In this document: in pieces, positions 14,510 to 21,893 of the stretch
How positions within the stretch are numbered: position 1 is the stretch's first letter
Layout: every line of letters begins with the position of its first letter
Source of the DNA: an uncultured Flavobacterium sp.
GTDB lineage: Bacteria > Bacteroidota > Bacteroidia > Flavobacteriales > Flavobacteriaceae
DNA: 25,287 nt
Direction: 5' to 3'
Assembly: GCF_946481155.1 (NCBI RefSeq)
Contig: NZ_CAMLMK010000037.1
Span: forward strand, 1-25,287
The notes under the pieces: generated by a model
Databases searched by the model: none
What the model saw: only the letters and a program-made list of their open reading frames with translations
What the model was told of the DNA's origin: nothing
Translations under genes and position numbers: made by a program

Positions 14510-14539
14510 TTATTTTAGTAGCGTCTTTTCGTAAATAAT

Positions 14540-15067
14540 TTAATCAAATTTTGCATCGAAATGTTCCATCCATTTGCCCTGGACTTTCATGACCTGTTCG
14601 ATAACATCACGGACAGCTCCTTTTCCTCCGTTACGATGAGAAATGTAATTCGAAATATTTTTGATTTCCGGAACAGCGTCTTGCGGACAGGTAGGCAATC
14701 CAACCAATTGCATCACATGATAATCGGGAATGTCGTCGCCCATGTATAAAACCTGTTCCGGTTTAATGTTGTAAACATCAGTAAATTCTTTGAAAGTTTC
14801 GACTTTATTGGGAACGCCAAGATGGATGTCGGTTATACCAAGGTTTCTTAACCTAACTCGAACGCCTTCATTGCTTCCGCCGGAAATGATACAAACAACA
14901 TAACCGTTCTCGACAGCTGCTTTCATGGCATAGCCGTCACGGATATTCATTTCACGAAGCATTTCTCCGGTTGGTGTAATATGTACGGTTCCGTCGGTAA
15001 GAACGCCGTCAACATCAAAAATAAACGTGTTGATGTCGTTCATGATTTCTTTATAACTCTTAGCCAT
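14540..15067 (-). CDS. kdsC: KdsC-type HAD phosphatase (3-deoxy-manno-octulosonate-8-phosphate phosphatase-like)
   Basis: This 175-aa capless HAD protein shows the KdsC hallmark FDVDGVLTDG (Asp18, Asp20). It also has REMNIRDGYAMKAAVENG, ISGGSNEGVRVRLRNLGI, VLYMGDDIPDYHVMQ and GGKGAVRDVIEQVM. Length and motif order match KdsC, which forms KDO from KDO-8-phosphate for lipopolysaccharide inner core. Other KDO genes are not nearby, so a related sugar phosphatase role remains possible. The start overlaps the DUF2520 stop by 8 nt, so the two are cotranscribed and probably coupled. Confidence 0.9.
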   Translation of the reverse strand: MAKSYKEIMNDINTFIFDVDGVLTDGTVHITPTGEMLREMNIRDGYAMKAAVENGYVVCIISGGSNEGVRVRLRNLGITDIHLGVPNKVETFKEFTDVYNIKPEQVLYMGDDIPDYHVMQLVGLPTCPQDAVPEIKNISNYISHRNGGKGAVRDVIEQVMKVQGKWMEHFDAKFD

Positions 15068-15815
15068 TGTGGTTTTGTATGGATTGGGTTAGCAATTGAT
15101 AAATTGTTTTTTTGTTCTCGTCTTCAAGGAAAGACAAATGTTTTTCAATGGTTTTTTGGTCGTTGCGTTTGGCCGGACCGGTTTGTGCTTCTTTTGGTGA
15201 AAGCGTCTTGATTTTCTCGGCAGTTTCCTGAATTAAGGGAAACAGGATTTCAAAAGGGACATTATTTTCTTCACAGATTTCACTTCCCAACTGATACAGA
15301 TGATTCACGAAATTACATGAAAAAACTGCTGCTACATGCAGACTTTGCCTTTGTTCGGAATTGATTCTGAATACTTTATCTGATATCGCTTTCGCCAAAG
15401 TTTCTAAAACAGCATAATCACTTTTCTTTTCTGTTTCAAGACAAAGCGGAACTTCTTTAAAATCTATAAGCTTGGATTTTGAAAATGTCTGCAGCGGATA
15501 GAAAACGCCTTTACGGTTCTTACTGTCCAAAGCATCCAGACTCATACTTCCTGAAGTATGAACTACCAATTGGTTTTTAAACGGAAGCTGTTGCGAAACT
15601 TCGGCAATAGCATCATCTGTCACGGAAATAATAAAGATATCGGCTGGTATTAAGTCAGAATACTGTGTTATGATTTTTTCATCAGAAACCAATGCGCTGA
15701 TATTCTCACGCTTACGCGAAAAAACCTGCTTCAAGGACACATTTTCCGTTTGCTGAAAAACGGAAATTAGATGTTGTGCGACATTACCGGAACCAATGAT
15801 GCTTACTGTAATCAT
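15060..15815 (-). CDS. DUF2520 / Rossmann-fold oxidoreductase-like protein
   Basis: This 251-aa protein starts with a dinucleotide-binding motif (ITVSIIGSGNVAQHL). IFIISVTDDAIAEV and VVHTSGSMSLDAL follow, then the helical DUF2520 domain: FYPLQTFSKSK, SLHVAAVFSCNFVNHLYQLG, FPLIQETAEKI and TGPAKRNDQKTIEKHL. It resembles F420/NADP-dependent reductases and ProC-like enzymes in architecture; no substrate is known. The ATG at 15815 is chosen because the Rossmann strand begins at once; a TTG six codons upstream is unlikely. It is 31 nt after the PD40 gene and overlaps kdsC by 8 nt. Confidence 0.9.
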   Translation of the reverse strand: MITVSIIGSGNVAQHLISVFQQTENVSLKQVFSRKRENISALVSDEKIITQYSDLIPADIFIISVTDDAIAEVSQQLPFKNQLVVHTSGSMSLDALDSKNRKGVFYPLQTFSKSKLIDFKEVPLCLETEKKSDYAVLETLAKAISDKVFRINSEQRQSLHVAAVFSCNFVNHLYQLGSEICEENNVPFEILFPLIQETAEKIKTLSPKEAQTGPAKRNDQKTIEKHLSFLEDENKKTIYQLLTQSIQNHNG

Positions 15816-15846
15816 GTTGCTAAAATAGCACAAAATTACGAAACCA

Positions 15847-16737
15847 CTATGCTTTTTGCAGCACTGCCGATTTTTTTAGTTTTTTGAGAAGCGCATTGAA
15901 ATTCTCGTAGTAATGGATATTTTCAATCAGGCGCTTTTCTCCTTTTTTGTTGCGTGCAAAATACAGACGATCTTCTTTATGATGCACGAACGGGCAAAAT
16001 TCACCTATTTCCGAATTGATATCCTTGCCAAGATTTTGAGGAACCGTCCATTGGTTTTTCATTTTGAAGCTTATGTATAAATCGACATCACCAAAACCAT
16101 TCGGATCGGTTGAAAAATAAATGATATAATCCTCATTAGGTGCAATATATGGATTGGATTCGCGTTCGTTCGTATTAATTGGTGCACCTATGTTCTTCAG
16201 CATATAATTCCCGTTTTTGAATTCGGCGACATAAATATCTGATTTTCCGGTACCGTTTTCGTTTTCCTTCATGAAATAAATATTTCCTTTTTTAGTAATG
16301 GAAGCAAACGATTCGGAGGCATCAGTATTAATTTCATCTCCTAAATGCTTCGGTTCCGACCAGCCGTTTTCGGTTTTAGTGACAGAATAAATATCGAACC
16401 CTTTTCTGTTAGGATGATTAAGTACAGGACGATTCGACTGAAAGAATACCGTTTTGCCATCCGGGCTGAAAAGCGGATCTATGTCCTTGTGCGGAAGCTT
16501 GTTAGAGAAAGAGGCGGGAACCGGTTTTTGCCATTTTCCGTTGCGTTTCACACTTTCTTTTATGATTAAGGTATCGCGGGTACCATTTGACTCGACCCAA
16601 AGGGCACGGTTACCGTCGGGAGAAAGCGTAAATCCGAAAACGCCGTCATTGGAGATAATACCTGGTTCCAGTAGTTTTGCCTGTTGCGCATTGCAGAATA
16701 TTGGGGTGAGAAACAATAGGAAAATGATTTTTTTCAT
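15847..16737 (-). CDS. Exported PD40 (TolB-like) beta-propeller protein
   Basis: This 296-aa protein has a signal peptide (KKIIFLLFLTPIFCNAQ). PD40-type repeats are evident: GFTLSPDGNRALWVES, PLFSPDGKTVFFQSNRP, SFASITKKGNIYFMKEN, NPYIAPNEDYIIYFSTDP and PFVHHKEDRLYFARN. Blade-linking motifs such as KGFDIYSV, KSDIYVAEF and DVDLYISFK also occur. The family occurs in OmpA-linked and TolB-like periplasmic proteins of Bacteroidota and probably binds protein or glycan partners. No enzymatic motif is seen. It is first in the run to MscS, though the 31-nt gap does not prove cotranscription with DUF2520. A minus-strand TACTTTTA near 16757-16764 is a weak -7 candidate. Confidence 0.87.
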   Translation of the reverse strand: MKKIIFLLFLTPIFCNAQQAKLLEPGIISNDGVFGFTLSPDGNRALWVESNGTRDTLIIKESVKRNGKWQKPVPASFSNKLPHKDIDPLFSPDGKTVFFQSNRPVLNHPNRKGFDIYSVTKTENGWSEPKHLGDEINTDASESFASITKKGNIYFMKENENGTGKSDIYVAEFKNGNYMLKNIGAPINTNERESNPYIAPNEDYIIYFSTDPNGFGDVDLYISFKMKNQWTVPQNLGKDINSEIGEFCPFVHHKEDRLYFARNKKGEKRLIENIHYYENFNALLKKLKKSAVLQKA

Positions 16738-16810
16738 GGTTTGCTGTTTAGTGCCCTAAAAGTACCAACAAACCTTTTTGTAAGAAATCGCTTTAACAGA
16801 ATTTTAGCGC

Positions 16811-16840
16811 AATAAAAAACCGCTCGGGTAGGAGCGGTCC
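16811..16840 (-). terminator. Intrinsic terminator after tpiA
   Basis: On the minus strand ACCGCTC (16838-16832), loop CTACCC and GAGCGGT (16825-16819) form a GC-rich 7-bp stem followed by a T5-6 run (16818-16814). It begins about 25 nt after the tpiA stop and closes the five-gene unit. Confidence 0.9.
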
Positions 16841-16863
16841 TGAAATACGATATGTTTTGTAAA

Positions 16864-17616
16864 TTAAGTGGCACTTACAATAGCTACAAAATCTTCGGCT
16901 TTAAGTGAAGCTCCGCCAATCAGTCCGCCATCTACGTCTGGTTTTGAGAAAATTTCTTTAGCATTGTCCGCTTTAACACTTCCTCCGTACAGGATGGAAA
17001 CTTTTTCGGCAACATTTAATCCGTATTTATCTTCTACGGTTTGTCGGATGAATTTATGCATTTCCTGTGCCTGTTCCGGCGTAGCGGTTTCGCCGGTACC
17101 GATGGCCCAAACGGGTTCGTACGCTAAAACTATGTTATCCCAGGCTTTGGCACCTAAATGGAATAAACCATCTTTAAGCTGGTATTCCACAACATTGAAA
17201 TGCTGTTTGTTCTGGCGGTCTTTTAACTCTTCACCGATGCAGAAAATAATGCGCATTTCGTGTTTTAAAGCAGTATCTACTTTGTTAGCCAAAAGGGCAT
17301 CACTCTCTTTAAAATAAGAACGTCTTTCCGAATGGCCTAAGATTACATTTTGCACACCAACGGATACCAGCATGTCAGCAGAAACTTCGCCGGTAAAAGC
17401 GCCGCCTTCCGCCTGATGCATATTCTGCGCTGCCACACCGATATTGGTATGTTCCAAAATATGAACAGCCTGTACCAAATTCACAAATGATGGCGCCACT
17501 ATAACTTCGACCTCTTTTCCCGAGGGAAGTTGGTTTAGGATATCGGTTAATAACTGCGTGGTTTCTCCCGCATTTTTATTCATTTTCCAGTTACCGGCAA
17601 CGATTTTGTGTCTCAT
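16864..17616 (-). CDS. tpiA: Triosephosphate isomerase
   Basis: This 250-aa glycolytic enzyme interconverts dihydroxyacetone phosphate and glyceraldehyde 3-phosphate. Catalytic residues are all present: Asn9 and Lys11 in AGNWKMNKN, His95 in ILGHSERRS, and Glu167 in AYEPVWAIGTG, which leads into loop 6. The phosphate-binding ILYGGSVKADNA and GGLIGGASL complete the barrel. Length is standard. Its ATG directly abuts the stop of the thioredoxin-like gene, with zero spacing, and it is last before a strong terminator. Assignment is certain. Confidence 0.98.
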   Translation of the reverse strand: MRHKIVAGNWKMNKNAGETTQLLTDILNQLPSGKEVEVIVAPSFVNLVQAVHILEHTNIGVAAQNMHQAEGGAFTGEVSADMLVSVGVQNVILGHSERRSYFKESDALLANKVDTALKHEMRIIFCIGEELKDRQNKQHFNVVEYQLKDGLFHLGAKAWDNIVLAYEPVWAIGTGETATPEQAQEMHKFIRQTVEDKYGLNVAEKVSILYGGSVKADNAKEIFSKPDVDGGLIGGASLKAEDFVAIVSAT

Positions 17617-18126
17617 TTATTTTAAAGTTTTTAATGTCTCGATTAGTTTTTCGTCATCTGCCTCGATAGCTTTGAAAAGGGCAATTTTACCTTTTTTATC
17701 GACTACCATGTAACGTGGAATCCAATCCAGTGAAATAGCCTTTCCGAAAACACCTTTCATGCCGTCTGTAGCAAGATAATGCTCTCCCACAACGTTGTGT
17801 TTTTCAATACCTTTTTTCCAAGCTTCCGGTGTTTTATCCATGGAAACGAATAAATAAGTTGCATCTGGGAATTGTTCTTGTAAAGTCTTCACTTTCGGCA
17901 TTCCTTTTATACAATCAGAGCACCAAGAGGCCCAAACATCAATCACAACGGTCTTTCCTTTGTATTTTTTAAGGATATCACCAAACGCCATCTGGCTGCC
18001 TTCTGCGGTAATTAATTTGTTTTCCAGTGCTTCTTTTTTGAAGGCAATATCGTCTTCTTTAGTGGTGTAAGAATACATGAAGAAAGCTCCAAGAGCAAAA
18101 ACGATGGCTAAAAGTATTTTTTTCAT
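17617..18126 (-). CDS. TlpA/thioredoxin-like thiol-disulfide protein
   Basis: This 169-aa protein is anchored or exported by an N-terminal hydrophobic segment (LLAIVFALGAFFMYSY). The thioredoxin fold contains the redox motif WASWCSDC (Cys69, Cys72), then KVKTLQEQFPDATYLFVSMD and the cis-Pro region LDWIPRYMVVDKKGKIA. The CSDC active site and periplasmic location suggest TlpA/ResA-like thiol reduction. Start: ATG at 18126, where the hydrophobic segment begins; Met at 18135 is a close alternative, and upstream reading into the DoxX gene end is rejected. It lies 22 nt after DoxX and directly before tpiA. DoxX and TlpA together suggest a membrane redox pair. Confidence 0.9.
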   Translation of the reverse strand: MKKILLAIVFALGAFFMYSYTTKEDDIAFKKEALENKLITAEGSQMAFGDILKKYKGKTVVIDVWASWCSDCIKGMPKVKTLQEQFPDATYLFVSMDKTPEAWKKGIEKHNVVGEHYLATDGMKGVFGKAISLDWIPRYMVVDKKGKIALFKAIEADDEKLIETLKTLK

Positions 18127-18148
18127 AATAGGCATTTGTTTGATTTGG

Positions 18149-19246
18149 TTATAATTTAACATCTTCGATATCATTCCAGTGCTTTTTATCAATAATTGTG
18201 CCTTTGTGAAGTACAACGATACTTGGATTACCTCTTTCGATGGTTTTCAATGTCGTGGCATCACAGAAATAATAATCAAAAGTAATATGATTTTCTTTAC
18301 GGTACTTAGAAATTTCTTCAATTCCTGAAGCGGTCATTCCGATAACTTTATAGCCTTTTGCCTGTGCTTCTTTTGAAAATCCTTCCAATTTTGCCAATCC
18401 TTGCGGACTCGCTTTTTTCAAATCGTAAGAAATTAACAGTATCAGTTTTGGCTCATTAAGCATTTCTTCGGTGTAGTTTTGTCCGTCCAATTCGATGGTA
18501 AAGTCGTGGATTGGAGGTACATATCCTTGCGTTATAAGCTTGTCCTCGCGACGAACGAATTCTGCTCCCGCAGGGATTTCCATCAACTGTTTTTCGGTAA
18601 AATTCTGTTCTTTGCCGTTCACTTTGTAAACGAAAATCATTTCATAAACGGAATGCGGTGCCCCTTTTGGATGTTCCATTCCTTTTTGGATGTTGGTCCC
18701 GATTTTATACGCCCTGAAATCTTTTAACGGCAAATGGTTCAAAACCCAATAACCCATAAAAAGACATAGTAAGAAAGACGCCATAACTGCCATGGCGGCC
18801 GGTTTTTTAGGTAAAATCGGCGTAATGTGTTTTCTGTTAAAGAACAAAATCAGGATAAAAAATAATAAGATGATGTCCTTTGTAAAAGATTCCCAAGGTG
18901 TCAGTTTCAGCGCATCACCAAAACAGCCACAATCGGTAACTTTATTGAAATACGCGGAATAGAATGTCAGGAAAGTGAAGAATACAATCATTAAAAGTAA
19001 ACTCCAAAGTGTCCATTTCGGTTTAAAACCTAATAGCAAAGCTACACCCAATACTACTTCAAAAATCACAACAAAAACTGCAATTGCCAAAGCATACGGC
19101 ACCAAAAATGGCATGTTCAGGACGGCTTCCGAAAAATACTCTTCCAGTTTGAACGAAAATCCTATAGGATCATTCAGCTTTATCAGTCCGGAGATGATGA
19201 AGAGGATGCCGACAATTATTCTTGATACGTGTACTAAATATTTCAT
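18149..19246 (-). CDS. DoxX/MauE-like membrane protein with thioredoxin-like C-terminal domain (BT_3928 type)
   Basis: This 365-aa protein has a four-helix DoxX/MauE membrane domain (residues 1-140; RIIVGILFIISGLIKLNDPIG is the family start). It carries CGCFGD at 106-111, the Cys pair seen in MauE/VKOR-like redox proteins. Another helix lies at about 150-170. From about 265 a thioredoxin-like domain follows (KLILLISYDLKKASPQGLAKL, YKVIGMTASG, NPSIVVLHKGTIIDKKHW). The usual CxxC is replaced by a Cys-free loop there, so that domain is probably non-catalytic. It lies 2 nt after the GNAT gene and upstream of a TlpA-like gene. It likely passes electrons between the membrane and periplasmic thiols, which is inference. 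Confidence 0.85.
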   Translation of the reverse strand: MKYLVHVSRIIVGILFIISGLIKLNDPIGFSFKLEEYFSEAVLNMPFLVPYALAIAVFVVIFEVVLGVALLLGFKPKWTLWSLLLMIVFFTFLTFYSAYFNKVTDCGCFGDALKLTPWESFTKDIILLFFILILFFNRKHITPILPKKPAAMAVMASFLLCLFMGYWVLNHLPLKDFRAYKIGTNIQKGMEHPKGAPHSVYEMIFVYKVNGKEQNFTEKQLMEIPAGAEFVRREDKLITQGYVPPIHDFTIELDGQNYTEEMLNEPKLILLISYDLKKASPQGLAKLEGFSKEAQAKGYKVIGMTASGIEEISKYRKENHITFDYYFCDATTLKTIERGNPSIVVLHKGTIIDKKHWNDIEDVKL

Positions 19247-19248
19247 AG

Positions 19249-19701
19249 TTAGCTTTTAGATTGGTATAAATTTATCCAGTTGTTATAGGTCATTTCAAAT
19301 TTAATCTCTTTGGTGCCGTGCGTTCCTACTTCCGTCCAGCCGGCTTTTCGATAAAAACTTTCGGCTCTTGTATTGAATGCTGTTCCGAGCCATACTTTTT
19401 CTTTAGACTGCCTGAAATACCAGTCGAGCATCATTTCATGTAGTTTTTTGCCGATTCCTCTTTTTTCAAAATCGGGGTGAATGAATAGTGCCCAAATATT
19501 ATCTTCTTTTAAATCGGCAATAGCAAAACCTACGATCTGGTTTTCAATTTCGCAAACCCATCCTTTTCCTCTCTCGAACAGGAATTCTTCACAATCCCTG
19601 TCGGAAACCAAATCGGGATTGGATAAGGCATTCTCTTTTACGGAATTCCTTACTATCTGAATTTGCTTTATATCATTGCTTTTTGCTTCTCTGTAAATCA
19701 T
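19249..19701 (-). CDS. GNAT-family N-acetyltransferase
   Basis: This 150-aa protein has the GNAT order: MIYREAKSNDIKQI at the start, IVGFAIADLKEDNIWALFIHPDFEKRGIGKKLHEMML (acetyl-CoA pyrophosphate loop RGIGKK), then FNTRAESFYRKAGWTEVG. It transfers acetyl from acetyl-CoA to an unknown amine. It sits second in the Nmad1-to-tpiA unit, 6 nt after the Nmad1 gene and 2 nt before the DoxX gene. The substrate cannot be inferred from neighbours. Confidence 0.92.
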   Translation of the reverse strand: MIYREAKSNDIKQIQIVRNSVKENALSNPDLVSDRDCEEFLFERGKGWVCEIENQIVGFAIADLKEDNIWALFIHPDFEKRGIGKKLHEMMLDWYFRQSKEKVWLGTAFNTRAESFYRKAGWTEVGTHGTKEIKFEMTYNNWINLYQSKS

Positions 19702-19707
19702 CTGCTT

Positions 19708-20250
19708 TTATTTTCCGAATTTCATCAGAATAAGGGCAAAAACCGAATAGTTGATCATATCCTGGTAGTTGGCATCGATTCCTTCTGAGACCAATGTCTT
19801 CCCTTTATTATCTTCAATCTGTTTAACACGCAAAAGTTTCTGAAGGATCAGATCAGTAAGCGAACTTACACGCATATCGCGCCAAGCCTCTCCATAATCA
19901 TGATTTTTTGCTTCCATTAGCTCTTTGGTCAGCGTTACTTTTTCATCGTATAGTCTCACGGCGGTTTCCCAATCTAAATCCGGTTGGTCAACAACGCCTA
20001 AATCCAGCTGAATCAATGCCATAATCGAATAATTGATAATACCAATGAATTCTCCTGTTTCGTCTTCGTCTATTTTACGAACTTCATTTTCCTGTAAACT
20101 GCGGATGCGTTGGGCTTTTATAAAAATCTGGTCGGTTAGGGAAGGAAGGCGTAAGATGCGCCATGCACTACCGTAATCCTTCATCTTTTTTGAATATAAA
20201 TCGCGACAAATGGCAATTACCCTGTCATATTCCTGTGAAGTCGTACTCAT
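19708..20250 (-). CDS. DUF1599 / nucleotide-modification-associated (Nmad1) protein with duplicated domain
   Basis: This 180-aa protein consists of two copies of the DUF1599 motif set, offset by about 93 residues: DYGSAWR then SLTDQI and IINYSIMAL in the first half, and DYGEAWR, SSLTDLI and MINYSVFAL in the second. The family has been proposed to act in nucleotide modification or metabolism, but no reaction is established. It is first in the five-gene leftward unit, directly downstream of a consensus promoter, and divergent from folP. The duplication is common in Bacteroidota members, so it is not a local event. Confidence 0.85.
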   Translation of the reverse strand: MSTTSQEYDRVIAICRDLYSKKMKDYGSAWRILRLPSLTDQIFIKAQRIRSLQENEVRKIDEDETGEFIGIINYSIMALIQLDLGVVDQPDLDWETAVRLYDEKVTLTKELMEAKNHDYGEAWRDMRVSSLTDLILQKLLRVKQIEDNKGKTLVSEGIDANYQDMINYSVFALILMKFGK

Positions 20251-20257
20251 TTATAAT

Positions 20258-20265
20258 TATCTTTG
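20258..20265 (+). promoter_or_regulatory. Possible -7 element for folP
   Basis: TATCTTTG fits TAnnTTTG on the plus strand, about 90 nt before the folP ATG. No -33 TTTG is seen upstream, and it overlaps the start region of the divergent Nmad1 gene, so support is limited. Confidence 0.3.
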
Positions 20266-20280
20266 TTTTTCTTGAAGTTT

Positions 20281-20311
20281 CAAATGTAAAGAATAAACAT
20301 TGAAGTTCAAA
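20281..20311 (-). promoter_or_regulatory. Consensus Bacteroidota promoter of the Nmad1-tpiA unit
   Basis: On the minus strand TTTG (20311-20308) and TACATTTG (20288-20281) are separated by exactly 19 nt, matching the Bacteroidota -33/-7 consensus TTTG-N19-TAnnTTTG. It lies about 30 nt before the Nmad1 start codon at 20250. This is the clearest vegetative promoter in the window. Confidence 0.8.
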
Positions 20312-20355
20312 AGCCGGCAACAACAAACTAGTAAGAATAACCAATAAAGAGTTCA

Positions 20356-21177
20356 ATGAACATCAACTGTAAAGGACAGCTAGTCGATTTATCCGTACCG
20401 AAAGTAATGGGAATACTGAACATTACGCCCGATTCCTTTTTTGACGGAGGAAAATATAAATCCGATTCCGATTTTCTGAGCCAAACCGAAAAAATGCTTA
20501 GCGAAGGCGCCACTTTCATTGATGTTGGTGCTTATTCATCAAGGCCAAATGCGGTTTTTGTCCCGGAAGAAGAAGAATTGGCGCGGTTGATTCCTGTTGT
20601 GGATTTAATAAGCAAACATTTTCCCGAAGCCATTTTGTCTATTGATACCTTCAGGGCAGCAGTGGCTAAAGCGGCTATTGAAAACGGAGCGGCGATAATT
20701 AATGATATTTCGGCAGGATTATTAGACGAAAATATGCTGAAAGTAATTGGCGATGCTGATGTTCCTTATATCATGATGCATATGCGCGGTACACCGCAAA
20801 CCATGACATCCTTAACGGATTACGGCGATGTAATTAAAGAAATGATTCACTATTTTTCTGAACGAATAGCTACGGCAAGGAGTTTAGGGATTAATGACAT
20901 CATTATTGATCCCGGATTCGGTTTTGCAAAGACGTTGGATCAGAATTATGAAGTATTACAGAAGCTGGAATTGTTTCAGGTTCTGGAAATGCCTGTTTTA
21001 TCGGCAGTTTCAAGAAAATCCATGGTATATAAATTGCTGAACACCAGTGCGCAGGAAGCGCTTAACGGAACTACGGTTTTAAATACGATTTCTTTAATGA
21101 AAGGTGCCAAAATCCTGCGGGTTCATGATGTGAAAGAAGCTGTAGAATGTGTACGTTTGTTTGAAAAAGTACAATAG
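20356..21177 (+). CDS. folP: Dihydropteroate synthase
   Basis: This 273-aa TIM-barrel enzyme condenses p-aminobenzoate with hydroxymethyl-dihydropterin diphosphate in folate synthesis; it is the target of sulfonamides. Signatures are complete: VMGILNITPDSFFDGG, FIDVGAYSSRP, LSIDTFRA, AIINDISAG, MMHMRGTPQTM, IIDPGFGFAK, LSAVSRKSM and LRVHDVKEA. The ATG at 20356 begins right before the core. It reads away from the Nmad1 unit and ends at a terminator that separates it from the convergent CHRD gene. Assignment is certain. Confidence 0.97.
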   Translation: MNINCKGQLVDLSVPKVMGILNITPDSFFDGGKYKSDSDFLSQTEKMLSEGATFIDVGAYSSRPNAVFVPEEEELARLIPVVDLISKHFPEAILSIDTFRAAVAKAAIENGAAIINDISAGLLDENMLKVIGDADVPYIMMHMRGTPQTMTSLTDYGDVIKEMIHYFSERIATARSLGINDIIIDPGFGFAKTLDQNYEVLQKLELFQVLEMPVLSAVSRKSMVYKLLNTSAQEALNGTTVLNTISLMKGAKILRVHDVKEAVECVRLFEKVQ

Positions 21178-21185
21178 TTTAAGCA

Positions 21186-21232
21186 AACAAAAGCCATCTT
21201 CACGTGTTAAAAGTAAATTGGCTTTTGTTTTA
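21186..21232 (+). terminator. Intrinsic terminator after folP
   Basis: AACAAAAGCCA (21186-21196) and TGGCTTTTGTT (21219-21229) form an 11-bp stem with a 22-nt loop followed by TTTAT. It lies 8 nt after the folP stop, between convergent genes. Confidence 0.75.
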
Positions 21233-21253
21233 TAATTTCTGAGTGAGCTCGGT

Positions 21254-21739
21254 TTAGTAGCCTCCGCCACCGCCGCCACCTCCGCCGGAAGTTCCTTGTT
21301 TAAGAAGTTGTCCCCTGATTTCCCCATCAGCATAAGCATCTGTGTGTAAATTGATATAATATAGATTTGCTTTAAGATCTGCTTCTTGCGATGCATCCAA
21401 CGTTACACTGGTATAGGTGATTGGAGAAGTCAGATCAGACAAAGGGAACACGGCAGGACCGCTAACTCCAATAGCACCTTTGTGTATGTGTGCCGCATTT
21501 GGTGTTAGTCCCGTAAAGGTTGTTGTTAAAGTGAAAATTTTTGTTGTGTTATTAAAAGTAAGTGTAGCCGAACCGCTAGCTGTTGAGCTATTTGAAGGTA
21601 CTTCATTTGACCCATTCAAGGTTGCTGTAAAAGTTGTTGTTGTCGGTGTTGGAGTCACCGTCCCATCATCGTCGCTCGTGCACGAAAACAGACCCATTGC
21701 AAAAAAAGCTAAAGCTAATAATCCAAGATGGCGTTTCAT
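21254..21739 (-). CDS. CHRD-domain lipoprotein, predicted surface-exposed
   Basis: This 161-aa protein has a type II signal peptide (LLALAFFAMGLFSC, Cys at residue 20). The residues after the Cys are TSDDDG, matching the acidic flavobacterial lipoprotein export signal (S-D-D-type), so an outer-surface location is predicted. A Thr/Pro linker leads to a CHRD domain: FTATLNGSNEVPSNSS, GSATLTFNN, LTPNAAHIHKGAIGVSGP and YYINLHTDAYADGEIRGQL, the last being the CHRD hallmark. It ends in nine Gly and a Tyr. CHRD was first described in chordin; in bacteria its binding role is unproven. It converges with folP. Two palindromic sites lie upstream. Confidence 0.88.
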   Translation of the reverse strand: MKRHLGLLALAFFAMGLFSCTSDDDGTVTPTPTTTTFTATLNGSNEVPSNSSTASGSATLTFNNTTKIFTLTTTFTGLTPNAAHIHKGAIGVSGPAVFPLSDLTSPITYTSVTLDASQEADLKANLYYINLHTDAYADGEIRGQLLKQGTSGGGGGGGGGY

Positions 21740-21788
21740 AATAGAATGATTAAAATTAAAAAAGTAAATAGGTATATAGTAAATTCAT

Positions 21789-21822
21789 TTGCAATAAACT
21801 GAATATCAATGTATTGCAATAA
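21789..21822. promoter_or_regulatory. Paired TTGCAATAA sites upstream of the CHRD gene
   Basis: Two direct repeats TTGCAATAA (21789-21797 and 21814-21822) are 25 nt apart, start to start. The second is part of a perfect 10-bp palindrome TATTGCAATA (21812-21821). They lie 50-83 nt before the CHRD start codon, a plausible position for a dimeric regulator. Confidence 0.3.
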
Positions 21823-21893
21823 TTTTTTCATAATAAAATTAGCGCTTTTTGAAAGGAAATCCTAACGGATTATGAAAGATATAACGTGTGTGG

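Noticed and set aside
16752..16768. A second GG-N10-GC sigma-54-like match upstream of the PD40 gene
   Set aside because: Only the GG/GC spacing fits; the -12 block and the TGGCAC core are poor, so it is no better than chance.
18127..18216. N-terminal extension of the thioredoxin-like protein
   Set aside because: It overlaps the end of the DoxX gene and delays the hydrophobic export segment that begins at the ATG at 18126.
21858..21871. Small hairpin AATCC-TAAC-GGATT after rlmH
   Set aside because: The five-bp stem without a proper T-run is too weak to call a terminator.
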